From positions 185,475-227,249 of the forward strand of contig WELB01000003.1 of the NCBI GenBank assembly GCA_009602725.1: a stretch of 41,775 nucleotides of DNA, read 5' to 3'. The position numbers and the translations under genes were made by a program. This stretch comes from Spirogloea muscicola. Taxonomy: Eukaryota; Streptophyta; Zygnematophyceae; Spirogloeales; Spirogloeaceae. Below, piece after piece: positions 20,776 through 34,400 of the stretch (its first letter is position 1; every line of letters begins with the position of its first letter). The notes under the pieces are model-generated. The model was not told the DNA's origin, did no database searches, and was given only the letters and a program-made list of their open reading frames with translations.

Positions 20776-22422
20776 AATGGAGGGAGTGGAAGGAGGAGGG
20801 AGGGCGGTGCGCATGAAAAGAGGGGAAGGCCAACTCAAGCTGATCTGCTGATCAGGCAAAGCCTAATTAACGGAGTGGGCCGACACAAAGCGAAACCCCA
20901 TGCTCGCTTCCATACCCTACTTTGAGGATATTGCAAGTCTGGGATATGCTCGACGTGAGGATATCCTTCCAGCCCAAATGGCCATGCCGGCAGCCTACTT
21001 GTCGTCTTTGCAACGTCGAGTCTCAGTGTGTCTGCAGAGAGCTTAGGCTCATGCGTCGCATCAGAAAGCTGGTCGAGCCTTAGCTGGTGGCACAAGAGCG
21101 TGTCGATTGCCGTCCGGTATGCGACCTCTATGTGTGACTTGTCGTTACTGAGCGGGTCAGCTTAGCAGCAGGTTATGTATATCTGTCAATGTGCTTGCCT
21201 TCGTACTTGGCTACACAGGCCCTCCATCACTTGTAATACACACATTTCTATGCCGGGAGGTGCTAAGGTAACAGAGCGAAAGCTGGCCGAATGGGTACTT
21301 CAGTACCCACGAGTGAGCACAATAGATCCGACACGCTCATTTGGGGAGCCGGAGCACCACCACGGAAGCCAGTGAACTGGCTTGGTATGCATCCAGCACG
21401 CTGATGTGTGGTCAAAGAAGCAGAACGAAAGAAACAGCATGGTGTGCACGAAGTGAAAGGGAGGCCGCACCGAGCCCATGCACTAGTCATACGAAAGGGT
21501 GAAGGCTGGAGCTCGTGGCGGGGCTTCCGCCTCCGCTTTACCCCTGGATGGCTTTCACAGCTGCTCTTTCAAAATCAGCAGCCGCATTCTTTACCCCCCC
21601 CCACATGCTGGCGCCTTCTGCGCCCTTGGGGCCGCTCTTTCCTTGCTGTTAGTCCGTTTGGGTGCTGAGTAGCACAGAATACCCTTTTGCTCAATACGGA
21701 AGGACGCCTTTTATCTGATGAAACTCGTCTAATTGGTTGTGCTCGCCCAACTATGTCTCTTCTTGTGGCCTGTGTCCACCACCCGTGCCCTTTGCATGAG
21801 GTCAGCTTTGCCTCCCTTTCTATCGTGCACAGCACCTTATGTGCCCTTGAGCACAGTTCCTTGTCCCCATTGTCCTGGCCATGCACAGCCTCTACTTCTT
21901 AAAGTCTATTACTCTTTCGTTGGGCTGCTCTCTCTCAGCCCCTTTTAGAAGAGTACTCTTTCCTCCTCTGGAGACCCATTTACCCCACGGCTACTTGTAC
22001 GCGCTCCCAAGAGTTGCTAGTGGTAGCGTGCAACAAGCTCATAAGGTGACCTTCTTCTGCAGAGCCCAAGATGAGCTGACGCTCAGGATGAGAAACTCCC
22101 ATTCACTCATGACAAGGCTATGAAACTTTTGCAAAACATCGTTGCAGCCCCCCAGCCTGTTCAAGGAATACGGAGGCCCACGGTCTGCCTCCTTTGCTGC
22201 ACAGGACTTTGCAAAGCTGCTGCTCTGGAGCCCTGATCAACTGTGAAATTAGCAGCAAATGAGCTGTTGATCCTGTCTGTCGAGAACTGTCATAAGGCAA
22301 TGAGCTGCCTCAACCTGAAGAAGAGGAAAGGCCTTTCCCTTGCAGAGTAGCCATCACTAGCTATGCACAAGTCTCGCTTGCTAAAACAATGGAGAACAAT
22401 GAGAAGGTCTAAAGGATTGCAA

Positions 22423-25400
22423 TCACGTATTAACAAAACTCAACAAGAAGCTGCTGACTACACGACGTACAAAGGGGTATGGAATGCGTCGGCAGACACG
22501 GCCGTCCAAGTATGCTAGTGAGCTTGAGAAGAAGAGATGAATGAGAGCTGGCCTCAGCCCTCGCCACTTGCCACTCTTCTCCTTTCCTCTCTTCTCCACG
22601 TTTCTTGACTTAGCTTGTTCCTCGTCTTCTTCATTCTTCAGTGAAGGCTTGTCATCAAAGCCTAGCTGTTTCTTTGCCTTCCTTGGCAGCAGGTTTAAGG
22701 CTCGCCTTCGCATGGATCGCACCACAATGATGACTGCCAGCTGCTCACAGAGGGCTCTCATAGCAGGCCACATTTGTTTATCCTGCACTCATTCATTGAA
22801 GATGTTTTATGTCTAGGATGACAACGCAGAGATGGGAGATTTGAGGAGGTATTGGACACTACTTCCGACCTGCGGTGCAAAATAGGACTGGATGGAGGAG
22901 TGTTTAGCTGGGCCGCATGACGTAAAGAAGCACAGCATGTGACTGCTGGTTACACTCTACCAGCTTGCCCAGCTGCTTGCTGTTCACCTGCTCCCCATGC
23001 AGCCTCCTGAGTGATAGCGCAGCAGCTTGCGAAGGCTCTCCGGTAAGAAGGCCCTCGCCGACCAGAAAGTGCCGCACGGAAGCAACAATTTCATCCTTCA
23101 GAGTACTATTAGGCGGCAAATTCTTCACCACGACCTGCAAACAGGCACAGCTTATGGGTTGAGCATTGAGAAATGTGTGCTCCACCCCCCCTCCAAATCT
23201 GCTGGACTGCCACTGACCATCCTTGCTTCTCAGAGTAGCAATAAAAAGGGGAAAAATGGCTGTGATCTTGTACAGGCTAACTGACCCTTACAGTGCAATA
23301 GCGCTTGAGAGCTGACATGGCTAAGGCATCATGACTGGCACAAGACCTGGTCGTTGTCAAACTTGACCCGTAAGTATTCTTGCTTGAAGAGTGCATCAAG
23401 CGTTGCCTGAAGGTAGCCCTCCAAGTAGACCTGCATAAGAGCTTATTTGTGACATTCTGTTGTATACAGCATGCGCAAGGCTTGCAATAGCCCCATGTGG
23501 ACCTTCAGAGTCCTCATTTATTCAAGGACACTATCATCTTCACTTCCACTCATTTCCTGCTTCATACGAGACTGTCTGGCGATACGTGGGCACTACATCT
23601 CAGACGATCTCCTACACTTCCTCCAAACCTCTCTGATCATGCATTCAGCGCAATCTCAGCAAACTTGATAGTGCGCCAACTATTGCTACAATGCATGAGG
23701 TGTCAGCACATTCTGAGACATATACCTCTTCAGTACCCACTGACCGATCTAGCTGAATGCGACATGTGCCATGGGCCCCCCCTCGCACTGCGGTCCTCAG
23801 CATGTCTGGTTTGAGAGCTATGTTGAGGATTCCCCTTCTGAAGCCCCGTAGCTGTTGACAGTCAAAGTTTATGAGCAAAGATGATTGTCTTATCAGTAAA
23901 CAACTCGCACATTGCACTACAGCTGTCAAATATACATGCAACGTGTGCTGTGCAAGATCAACTTCAGGACGGAAGTGTGCATGACCATACCAGTCCATCA
24001 ACTCCAGCAGCTTCAGCACCTCTGAGTACAGAGTCAGAGACTTCCGTGACAACAGCATAAGCCAGGTTAGAACCTGCCTCCTTTACCTGTCAAATAGGAT
24101 GCCTGTGTGAACAAGGCTGACAGAACAAGCTGCTATATCCAAGGTAAGAGTGATATTAGGTTCCAGGAGATTGACATCAGCAGTAACTCTTGAAACCGTG
24201 ATCAAACGTTGTGCAAGCTTCGCCCTTTCACCTGCACCGCACACCTCTTCTCCACATTACACAGTGGACTGTATTCATCACTTCCGTGTCTATACGATAT
24301 GCAACCTCATTACCTTATTCTCAAAATCGCCCAGATATCGGGTGGTCCCATATTTGCCTTTACGACCTATGCCCTGCCGTAATAAGTTGAAAGCTCCTGC
24401 AACTCTACCGAAATGCGTGTCAGATTGATACGAACTCCTCAGCAGACAAGCATGTCAGTAGAGTCCGTGGCTGGTAACTTTTGCATGAAGTGTGACTTGG
24501 TGATTCGGTAGCAAGGGCTGACTCAGGTCAAGTTCTCTTTGAGTCTTCAGCCTGCGATTTATTGTTGACCTGCATGGCACTCTTGTGCATGATGCATTTC
24601 TTCCTTGAGTAACAGATTGCAGAACCAACCTAGAGTAATATTCTTTGCAGAAGATAAGTTGGCTGGATCAAAGAAGGCATCAATTGAGGAGGCCGCTGAG
24701 TCGTCAAACAGAGAAGCAAACGCAGGCGGCAGCAACTCGCTACCCCGTGCCAAGTAAACAGCCCGCATCCCATACCTGTTGCACACAGCATAAACAACAG
24801 ATTGTCCCCAGAGTGAATGCATAAGATACTCCATGGGACATTATCATGCTCTTTACATCCCTCCATTGCCTTAGTCCATGTTGACCACAACTCTCGTGCC
24901 AGGCTATCTCTTCAAAAACCTCATCAGAAAACCAGAGTTGCCACTTACCAAGAGTAATGCTGGGCAAACTTGACTGCTAGCTGCGTATATGTCAACAATG
25001 CATGCTGCAACGATATCCCATTCAGTTCAATGACACGGCCCTTCACAGCAGGCACCTGCAGAGGAAATGTGCGTACATCAGGGACTAGTCTGCTTCTGTA
25101 ATGATCACCTTAGCTGATACATGAGCGTGAAGCTTATATCACTTGTCTAAGAATGGAGGACAAGAACCACGCATGCAGGCTCCAACCCTGCTGTGTGGAC
25201 TGAAATCTCGATGTGCAGAGAAGCGGATCAACTAGCTAGACCGAGGGTCAAACTTCCTCGTAATCTGCTCTTAGAAAGCCTGAGGATTACCTTTATAATG
25301 GATTGAAGCAGCGCTCGAACAGTCTCCTGAGCCGATGTCAGGTCTGCCCTGGGGCTTCCAGGCTCAAAGCTTGCTACAATCTGCCTCATGTCACCCATGC

Positions 25401-28400
25401 ATGGTGTGTAAGTAGCCTTTGTCATTCTCACAAGAAAATTAGTAGCTAAGAGGTGAGTCTCTTAAGCGGCAATGCGGCCCTGCATCTTCTAATTGTTAAT
25501 TAGGATGGGTGTTCCAGACTTTCTAGTGGCCGTGAGAGGTGATATAGATGGCAATGCCAGCCCGTACAGGCGCATGCACGCCAGAGCGCGCGAAAGTACA
25601 GGATTGTGTCTCACATACATATCTCTCGCACTAACCTTGATTGGTTGGACTTCGAGCTGCTCGAAGTATAGGGGCTGGCTTGGCGTTGAGATGTATGGCT
25701 GAAGTCGTGATCGAGAGAATGGCACAAGCCTCATAACAGTATCACCGTCTATATTGAGCTCCAGAGTCTGTCAGAATAATACGTAGACAAGAGTATCATC
25801 CTTACTACAAATACAGATAACAAGAACCTCGTTTCCACCCGAATGGCCGATCTTGGGTGCTTGGAGCATGACCATTGTCAGTTCATACGTAAGGGTGGAG
25901 TCTACAGAGTCAGCCCCCGAGCTTCAATCATAAAGTATGTAGCACACGGTGAGACAACTTCCCCCAAGGAGGCAGCCGACATCAGGCATCACCGCTAGGT
26001 TGTCAGAAGGCCGCTGCTATAAGTGCTTGCAAGGAAGGTAGCAGATAAATTCATGATGAAGCTCCTTGCAAGATGTGCAAAATATCTCACTGATAACAGG
26101 CCCCCACAGCCTTGCATACGATTGGATCAAGAAGATTTTGGGTAACCTACCTGGACGAGGAAGAACGCATAACGCAGATGGAGTGGGCTGCCAGGAGCAT
26201 TAGACATGACAAATGCAGCATGCAAAAATGGGGTGCCTTCATCCAAGCTCTGTGCTCTGTGGGGCCGGAATATCACAATCTGTGGAGCTCCAGTCCACTT
26301 GGCATCAATGTCCATCCTCTGTCAGAGCAGCAACAGCTATGTCATGACATCACCACTATACAGCAAATGTGGATATAGGAGTTACACGTCCTATAAGATG
26401 TCAAGGTGTTGCAGACATAATATATTGAAATTTAAAATTCTGCACAAAGCTACTCTAGTTGTAGTAATACATGGGCAAAAGGTTTGAGCAAGATGTGACT
26501 CAGGCTTTATGGGCTTCCTCGACCTACCACTCTTCTGCTGACCTACTGCCGACCTAGATGGAAAATGAGCTGTGACATGATATAGATCATCATTGCAGAC
26601 CCAGGAAGCAGAAGCGACTAAATTAGGTGAAGGTGCAATGTGACATCGGATCGGGGAGCTGCACCTGCACTTTGACTTGGCAGGCAGTCGAGTCACTTGT
26701 GATATCTAGTATCACGGCAAGATTCTCAGTCCTTGCATACAAGAAGGGCACAAAACTGTTTGCTCCCAAGTCATCATGGTCTGCATCCTCGTTGTCTTCC
26801 TGCACAGCTCGTGTATTCTTCAATCCCAATGTATGCATTTGACAGAACACTTTGCGATGGCTTCATGAGAAAGCTCCGCTACTTGCACTTGCACATACTA
26901 TGTCGAAAGCTGTGGAGCAAGATCAAGTGCCCGAACACTCATGTTCAGAACGCTCTACTTGACTTGCCATCATGCAAACTGTCTTAAGAAGTATTCAGAC
27001 AGAAGACATCCTGTCATATGCCTGCAACATCACAAGCAACTCAAGCAGGCAATGAATGTAGTGATTCTATCATTTGTGGGTTTACTGGAGGATATGCATG
27101 CTTACAGACACCTTGCCAGGCTCCATAATGCTAAGCCCTAATGTTGCCACGTTTATGTCTATCTTGGCAATGGATGTTCTGGCTCCTGCTCCCCTCAGTC
27201 CCTTCTCTTCACTGCCCTCCTCACTGATCCTTAGCACCCTAGTTGGTCCTTCTGCATAGATCTCGTAACCCAAGGCTCGTACTTCTGCTGTTTTCGTTGA
27301 TGCAGATCTCTTCATTAGTTCATTCTCAGTGAAGGTTGCAGGAAGAATGGATGACATATTAAATGTTGACGCCTTCCTGAAGGCTCTAAAGAGCTTCCAG
27401 CTTCTCAGCTTATCAAGATTGACTTCCTCATCTTTTAGGATTGTCCCTGGCAATGACAGAAATCGCTCAATATGTCAGCACTAGGCAGCTCTCCCACCTG
27501 CGGCATGCAGATTGGAATAAGTCATATAAGGACATCGCAGCTCCGATTGCCCCTAGCTGTTATCCTGCAACCTCGTCACGTGAAACTAAGTAGGCCTTAC
27601 TGGATGGGCATCAATGGAACGGCCAGCACAAGAAAGACATGCAACTAATTGGGTGCTGTCGATGAGCAGGATTTGAATGTGAATATGCAGCTGCAAATGG
27701 TCATGAGATTGGTCCACTTGCCAGGTAGTGAAATGCTGAGCTTGCGAGGCAGTGTCAGATCATCCCAGACATATCCAACTGCCTCGTGGCCGTCGAGGAC
27801 TTCCCAAGAATCTGCATGCTGTGGCATGCCACAGCATGCCACAGCAGTAATTTTCAGTCTATGCACGAACTTGCATTTCTGAGCTGTTTTCTTCTGAAAC
27901 ACCTTAACTGTGACGTAGTACTCGTCAGAAGCAGTGACAACATCTTGGAGACCTGATTATTGCCAGGTCTTCCTACCTTCTGGTGAAATGAGATGCTCTC
28001 TGGGAGCTCATTCTCAATGCGGTAAGGTACAGCATCTGCTCTCTGTGGCCTGATATATATAATGAGTGAAGGCGCCTCCTCTATCACCTCAGCTACAGCA
28101 AATCGCACATGTGCATCTGTTACAGCAACCGTGTGGGTGAGCTTGATTCACTCACTATACATGATACAATAAGGTCATGTCCTTTCCTCATGTGGCATAG
28201 CATGAAGGGGCTCATATTCACCATTCCCACGATTGCCTAGGCTTCAAGGCAATCAAGCTCAATTCTAAAGATAAGGGCCTAGGGGTCAGGCTTTCTCATA
28301 TTGACTGCGATCCTTGCTAACCAGGGCAAAGATTATCACCACACTGTCAGCATGTTACAGTCACCTTCGTTTCTTATTCCATCGACATTACCTGCAAACT

Positions 28401-31400
28401 CTCCTCTTCCCCTGATGCGGAATGAGAAGTTACCAAGCGAGGCCACATGTAGTGGACCAGACCAGTCCCAATTCCTCGAGTCTGTTTTTGGCTTCAGTCG
28501 AATTGCAACTTGTGCACCAGCAATGGCTGATTGAAGTGTCTCATTGGCCTGGGCATGGAAGGGCGCCCTTTGACCCACCCCTAGCATGATGTGAGAATGC
28601 TCATCAGCCTGCATCAACGTGGGAGAAGGATTGGGCAGTGCTTCGAAGCTTAGGAGCGACTAGATTTCATGCTTGTACATGTTGCCTTCTCCCTGCAATT
28701 TCTCAGTAGGATACACAGTGCTTATATGTCCAAGTTTTCATTCCAATGACCAACACTGTTCGTACATGTTTGGCCATACCTGCAAACCATCTTGGCAGAC
28801 GAGGAGCGACTCGGGGCACTGGTTGACAATCACATGTCGCGGAGCCAGCTGGACAAGGCCCGCAGCATCTACAAGCTTTATACCGAGTTGAAGACTTCGT
28901 GGCACCTCATAGTCAACCGTCCGAGCAGTGTATGGCTGATCAAGTGGTTCGCGATCTATGCCATTGTGAGACTGTCGAGAATGTACCTGGAGGAGAGTGA
29001 GTTCTGTTGTGCTGGCTAGTGCATTAAGGTCCAGCTTACCAAATGCTTGGCCCTTCTCTGCCACCATTAGCAGTATAATGCCCCCCCTGCAGTCGGCAAA
29101 GTTGTTGCAATGAACCAGTATGACAAGAGCAATGTACTTTATGCTGTTGCATATACCGCGCAGCTCAAATTACAACTGGCCTGCAGCTGCATTACCTGGG
29201 CAGCCACGAGAGCGAAGAGCCTGGCTTCAATTGGAAAACTGGAGTTCCTCCATTCTGAATTTGACTTCCAGTACACCTTTCACTTTCAGCTGGCCATTCG
29301 AGGCATTTTTGTCTGCCAATCCTCCACCAGCTGTCACCATGAACTATTGAAGTGAGCTGATATGAGCATGGACCACAGGACTACTCTCTCGGACAATGAT
29401 GGTAAGATATTGGTGTCCTGGCATTGTGCAAGTTCGACAAAAGAGTAATGTGACAGGAGTTTATGCAGATACGTGTTGCCAGGTTTTGTATGAACCTTGG
29501 GTTGGATCTGACAGCCCGTGCAACTCCGGGAGAGCACAAGAGACTCATTTGGCTACTATTTCGCAGCGTATGCTTGGCCTTTATTGTGACCTGCAAAGGA
29601 ATTACCTATCATTAGGGCGATACAACAGCAAGGCCAAGACTAGCGCACTACAGAGAGTGCCGCACATGTGAGTGAAGCAGCAAAATGAAGCAAGACGGCA
29701 ACCTGGCTGACACCGTCTGCTGCCTGGTCCATCTTCAATTGAATTGAAAGCTTCTCGTCTGTCCCAATCAAAATCTCCTTGAAACCCTCTCCACCTCTTT
29801 CTGCTTTCCGAAACACGTCATTCAGTTGCGCTGTACTCGGGAGTATCCTCAAAGGGATAGGCGCTGAGCTCATGCGAAGGTCCATATGATGGACAATAAG
29901 GAAACTGTGCTCTGGATCTGCATATGCGCAAGCAGTGTGTGCATTGCCCTCTACCACGAAACTGTTGGTCGAGCCGGGTCCATTTGTGGGGGGCCTTGCG
30001 GATGCTGCTTCTGTAGGAGAAGAAATTAAGCTGGTCTCAGCAGTACAACTCGAAGACACTTCTCGATTCAGTGTGGATTGTCAAGCCAGTAACATGATCT
30101 TATCGCTCAATTACTGGTGGTGCTGCAAGGTGTCCAGTGATTACAAGGCCTCACCTTCTGAAGAAGCGACAAGGGAGATTCCTACTGTGGAAGTGAGAAG
30201 ATTCTGCACACGCAGTGTGGGGAGGAAGGCTAGCTCTCGCTGTTGGACCCAAGCCTGCTGGCCTCCACCATCCACAGGTACGTCTCTGCATGTAGTCCTC
30301 AACAGGAAATGAATGTCTTTTTTGAATTTAGACTTGCAATGCAGGGTCCCAAAGGTGGACTCGAGGCTCTGGCCCCAGACTCCTCCCATAGTTCTTGTTA
30401 CACCAGCACGGACTTTTTCCATCCACCCTGAGAGCTGGACTGGCACTGCTTCAGATACCTGCTCAGACCAATTCCATACTGCCTCTTGACATGTGCCAGC
30501 TGCTGGCCGAATAGACAGCATATTATCTCCTGTACAAGAATCCGGAATGATTTAGGTGTGCATGCCTACTATGTTATACAGATGCAGTGACTCTGTTCAG
30601 CGACTCTGTAACCATGGACTCTCTATGCAACCATTTAATCGGTCTGCAGCAGGTGTGACTTGATGACCAGGCACCTGACTGATCAGGAAAGGCTACCCTT
30701 CACTTAACATAGAAGAAAGACAGGCTCCATCATGCATGTATGACTTCCTCACCAAGTATCATCTGAGCAAGGACTCCTTGATTCTCTCTTTGCAGATCAA
30801 GCGACTGGAATGATACTATGATATCATCAAGTACGTCCCCACTTTCCAGAGTCTTCATTTGACTGGATTCTGTACTGCTGCCTTCTAGATTTGAAAGCAC
30901 TAGGGTCTTGTCTCCAGGTTCGTCAAAACAGAGCTCCAAGGGCAGTCCAGTCAGATTACGTATTGTAAGCAAGGGTGACACGCTTAATGTCAGGCCATTC
31001 TGGGTGTAAGGAAAGCAGTAGACCACTAGTTAGTCAAAGCAACAAGCATGATATCGATAAAGAAAAAATTTGCCTAGTCCTATTCGAATGTTGTTCTGTC
31101 AAGCCAGAAACATTGTCAATAGTGAACAGCCACAAGCAGAGAAGTGTACCGTAGGCTTGCACACGTCAAGAACAATGTAAGGACCAGGGCTGAATCCTTC
31201 ATTGTCTGCACAGAGGGCAAAGCAAGGTCAGTCATCAAGCAATGCACCAGCTTCTATGCTAGAGAAAAGCATAGGCGCAGGCCAGACACAATGTGTCATT
31301 ACTCTTACAAAGGAATGACTGTCTCAGTCCTGATGTAAGTGACACACTTAGTAAGTGACACACTTGCTTAATCTGCTTCACCCAAAGGTGATTTGACCCT

Positions 31401-34400
31401 CACCTTGTCCAAAAAGCAGGCGGGTGCGCACTGCTCTGACACCTGGGCTAAACAGGGATTGCAGCAGTGGCTCAGTGCTATAGCCATTATTTGCCTGCAA
31501 CTTTAGCGATATATAATCACATAGCTGGGTTGCCGTCCCTTCCTTGCGTGAGGTTGTGTGCCTGTATCGAGTTATAGTGCTCAGTCAATAAGAGGAGGAA
31601 ATTTCTTCACTTATCAGATGACACTTGCTAGCAATGTCCAAGATGCAATGTAATGAGGGCTTCGAGCTATTAAGCAAATGAGGAGCTGACATAGCTGTGA
31701 GCAAGTCTGGGATTGATATTGACAACCCCACGAGCAGCTAGAAGAGTGTTACTTATGTGCACTTTGTGTGGAGGTGCGTAGTGTGGACATGGAGCTCAGC
31801 AGAGGCAATAAGACCTGATGAGAAATGGACTTGCATCGTGGGGCCTGACTGCCCCCTGCCTTTGTGTATCCTCAGTATCAAAGCTGCAGCACAGCTGGAT
31901 TGCTGTGTTGTTCTTGACCTGCAAGTGCAGATGTGCTATGATGTGTGACAATGAGTCAACACTTTCCATCCTCGCTCGATTGGTGTGATGCCTCAAGCTT
32001 GCAAGGCGGATTGACATCAGTCATTGGTGACACAGACCAATGGTTATTTGCAATCAACAACACTTTTTCGTAATTGCACACAGCAATTTGCACTGGACCC
32101 AACCCAACATCCAGTGCAAATGAAGGAGGTCACGTGAGCTAAGTGCTGGAAGGAGGGATTGTGCTTTAAGTGCTGGACAGGTGCACCATGCAGGAATAAG
32201 CAGGAGAGTATTTGATGCCGTAGGGTTGAGCCAGGTCCAAAGCTCCAGCCACAAACAAACCCATATCTAAGATAGGCTCGCTTAGGAGCGCATCAACCTG
32301 GTGGAACGACAGGGAGTATGGTGTCAGTTGCTAGTGGACCACACAAAGACTCCCCCCGAATTTCCAAGATTCACCCACATGCATTAGCAACTGCTTGGAG
32401 TGTCTGCAATCAGTGCTATGCCACGGAAGAAATGCTCCATGCTGGTCAGATGCAGACTGTCGTGGAGACAGGCTCACAAAGACTCATATGTCTGCTTCAG
32501 AGCTTTACTTTGCCAATTTCAAGGTGGACAATGACAGGAGACATGGAATATGTAGGCATGTCATTGTATGCTGAATCTGTTTGTATGATCAGGGACAAAT
32601 CCAAGCTAACAGGCTTTATGACAGATTCCCTGCACTCAGCTCACAAAGGTATTGGTCATGAAGCTGCACGAAGCAGCCAAATCATTTGAGCAATATTGCA
32701 CCCAATTTTGGTAGGACAAATTTTCAGTATTCCACAAGCATCGTGCTCAGGTACAGTATCACGTTAGCACAACTAGCACAGCAGGACCAAGAGCCTCTAA
32801 TACATCTTTGGCATACAGCAGATTGTGGATGTGCAGCCCAAACACACAGTAGCAAGTAATGAAAGATCAATACTGTGCTCACCAGTGGCTGCAGCGAGAG
32901 TCAAAGTACTCCAGCCCTACGAGGCCTTTCATGAATGCTTGAGCCCTTCTTGGGAATACATGGGCAATCCCCTCCCTTCCCTGCAGCTTAAGTCTGGTAA
33001 GAGGCAGCAGTTGCCTCACATCTCCCCTTGGCTCGTACAGGAGCGTTACCGTCAATGGGCCATCAAGTTGACATAACACTTCTGGAAGCCTTGCCCTCAT
33101 CTCAGCAAGCTGTGTAGTGTCTGCAGACTCCATGAGACTATGGTGGCTATTCTTTGCTGGTACTTCACTACATGTTGCAAGGCCGTCTTCCCTGGGCTTG
33201 TCATCACCTGGAAGTAGCTCGTCCACCCAGGCTGCCTCCATGCAACCTGACTCCTCTTTCATAGTTGCACCCATGCTCCTTGTGTGCTCAGCAAGGACTT
33301 GTAGGCTGATTGCAGAGGACAGCGTTGCCTCCACCAGAGTTGGCGTACCTCCAATGAATGACAGGGCTCGCTTACTCTTCTTATTGATCAATGCCAGCTT
33401 CGGCCCATGCTTGCATTCGAAAGTGGTGAAGTCCTCATCTGTGTTATCTTCTGAGCTTGGGACCTTTTCAAGCCGCCACAGCTCCCAGGACTTGGTGTTG
33501 GTGCTTGCTACCTCAACCATACCAGAGCCAGTGTCGTACTTCACTTTCAGAGGCTCCCCACCAGGGCTTGATGCTTGTAGAGATTCTAAGACGAACCAGT
33601 CCCGCCGGCTTCCCACGTATTTCACCTGAAGATCAGCATCATCGAGAACTGAAGGATGTCATAGGCCCAATGCATTCTGTAGTATACTAGAAGATGAAGT
33701 GAGCCTGTTGAACCAGGATACCAGACTGTCTTGAAGGTCTGCAGTAGTGAGAGCTGTTACTGGTGTACTGGGTTGAATCCCTCACCTGGAAAAGGGCCCT
33801 TTTGCCAAAACTGTAGTGCCTCTCCCCAACAAGGCGATAACCACTTCTGGCCTTAGCTCTTGCTACTCTGGTCCCACTTCTTCTCATCCCCGTTGTGTGA
33901 CTCTGCCAATCCCTATTATCCTCAACCGCAAAGTACTGGCATGCATTACAGTCGTAGATTGCTACTACAGAGCCTGCACAATGCACAGAGATCCTGAGCT
34001 AGTGTCTCGCTTGTTGAGGCTTGAGTGGTCAGTAGCAAGCAAAACCTTGCCACTGCAGCACGGTAACTGTCAAGTATGACGCCATCACGTATGTATGACA
34101 CCTCAGATGCTATGAGAGTGATGGTGGCGAGTTCAAGGTCGACCAACTGGACCTAGCAACACAGAGGACAGGAGGTACTTGCCATCAGGGGGAGAGATGC
34201 CAGATGTTCCACTCTGAACAACTTGCCCATCTGGATGGGAGCTCTGAGCTCTTGAAGCACTTGGCGTTGTTGTTGTAGACTTTTTTGAGGAAGTCGACAA
34301 GAGTGCCAGGAGAGGAGCAAGAAGATTCACCAGAAGCTGAAGAGTGCAAGGTGTCGGTTTGCATCTTAGACTTCATTGCTCTGACGCATTTTGCATTCAG

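Larger units (their letters stand above)
17705..22422. other. Large gene-poor region with GC-rich leader and repeat cluster
   Basis: 17705-18650 is very GC-rich and is probably the promoter and leader of the Egt1 gene; long frames here are Arg/Pro/Ala-rich shadows. 18655-20830 is the main cluster of the dispersed stem-loop repeats, in both orientations. 20830-22422 is ordinary composition with a few diverged repeat fragments (for example TGGCTTTCACAGC at 21548 and GGGCTGCTCTCTCTCAGCC at 21921) and no convincing gene; its right end should include the VPS13 3' untranslated region. Confidence 0.65.
27112..30010 (-). other. VPS13 adaptor-binding (VAB/SHR-BD) region
   Basis: The exons in this span carry the repeated beta modules of the VPS13 adaptor-binding domain. 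Each module has an invariant Asn in an I-x-N context: HVIVNQCPESLL in the 29086-28780 exon and VPYRIENELPESISF in the 28116-27977 exon. Upstream modules at 30999 (TIRNLTGLPLEL) and 31918 (VKNNTAIQL) extend it 5'. The region ends with the plant-typical YEIYAEGPTRVLRI block. Confidence 0.8.

Noticed and set aside
22904-22987. End of VPS13 at the TAA at 22904
   Set aside because: An internal donor at 22988 joins in phase to an exon that encodes the known plant VPS13 C-terminal block, which fits better.
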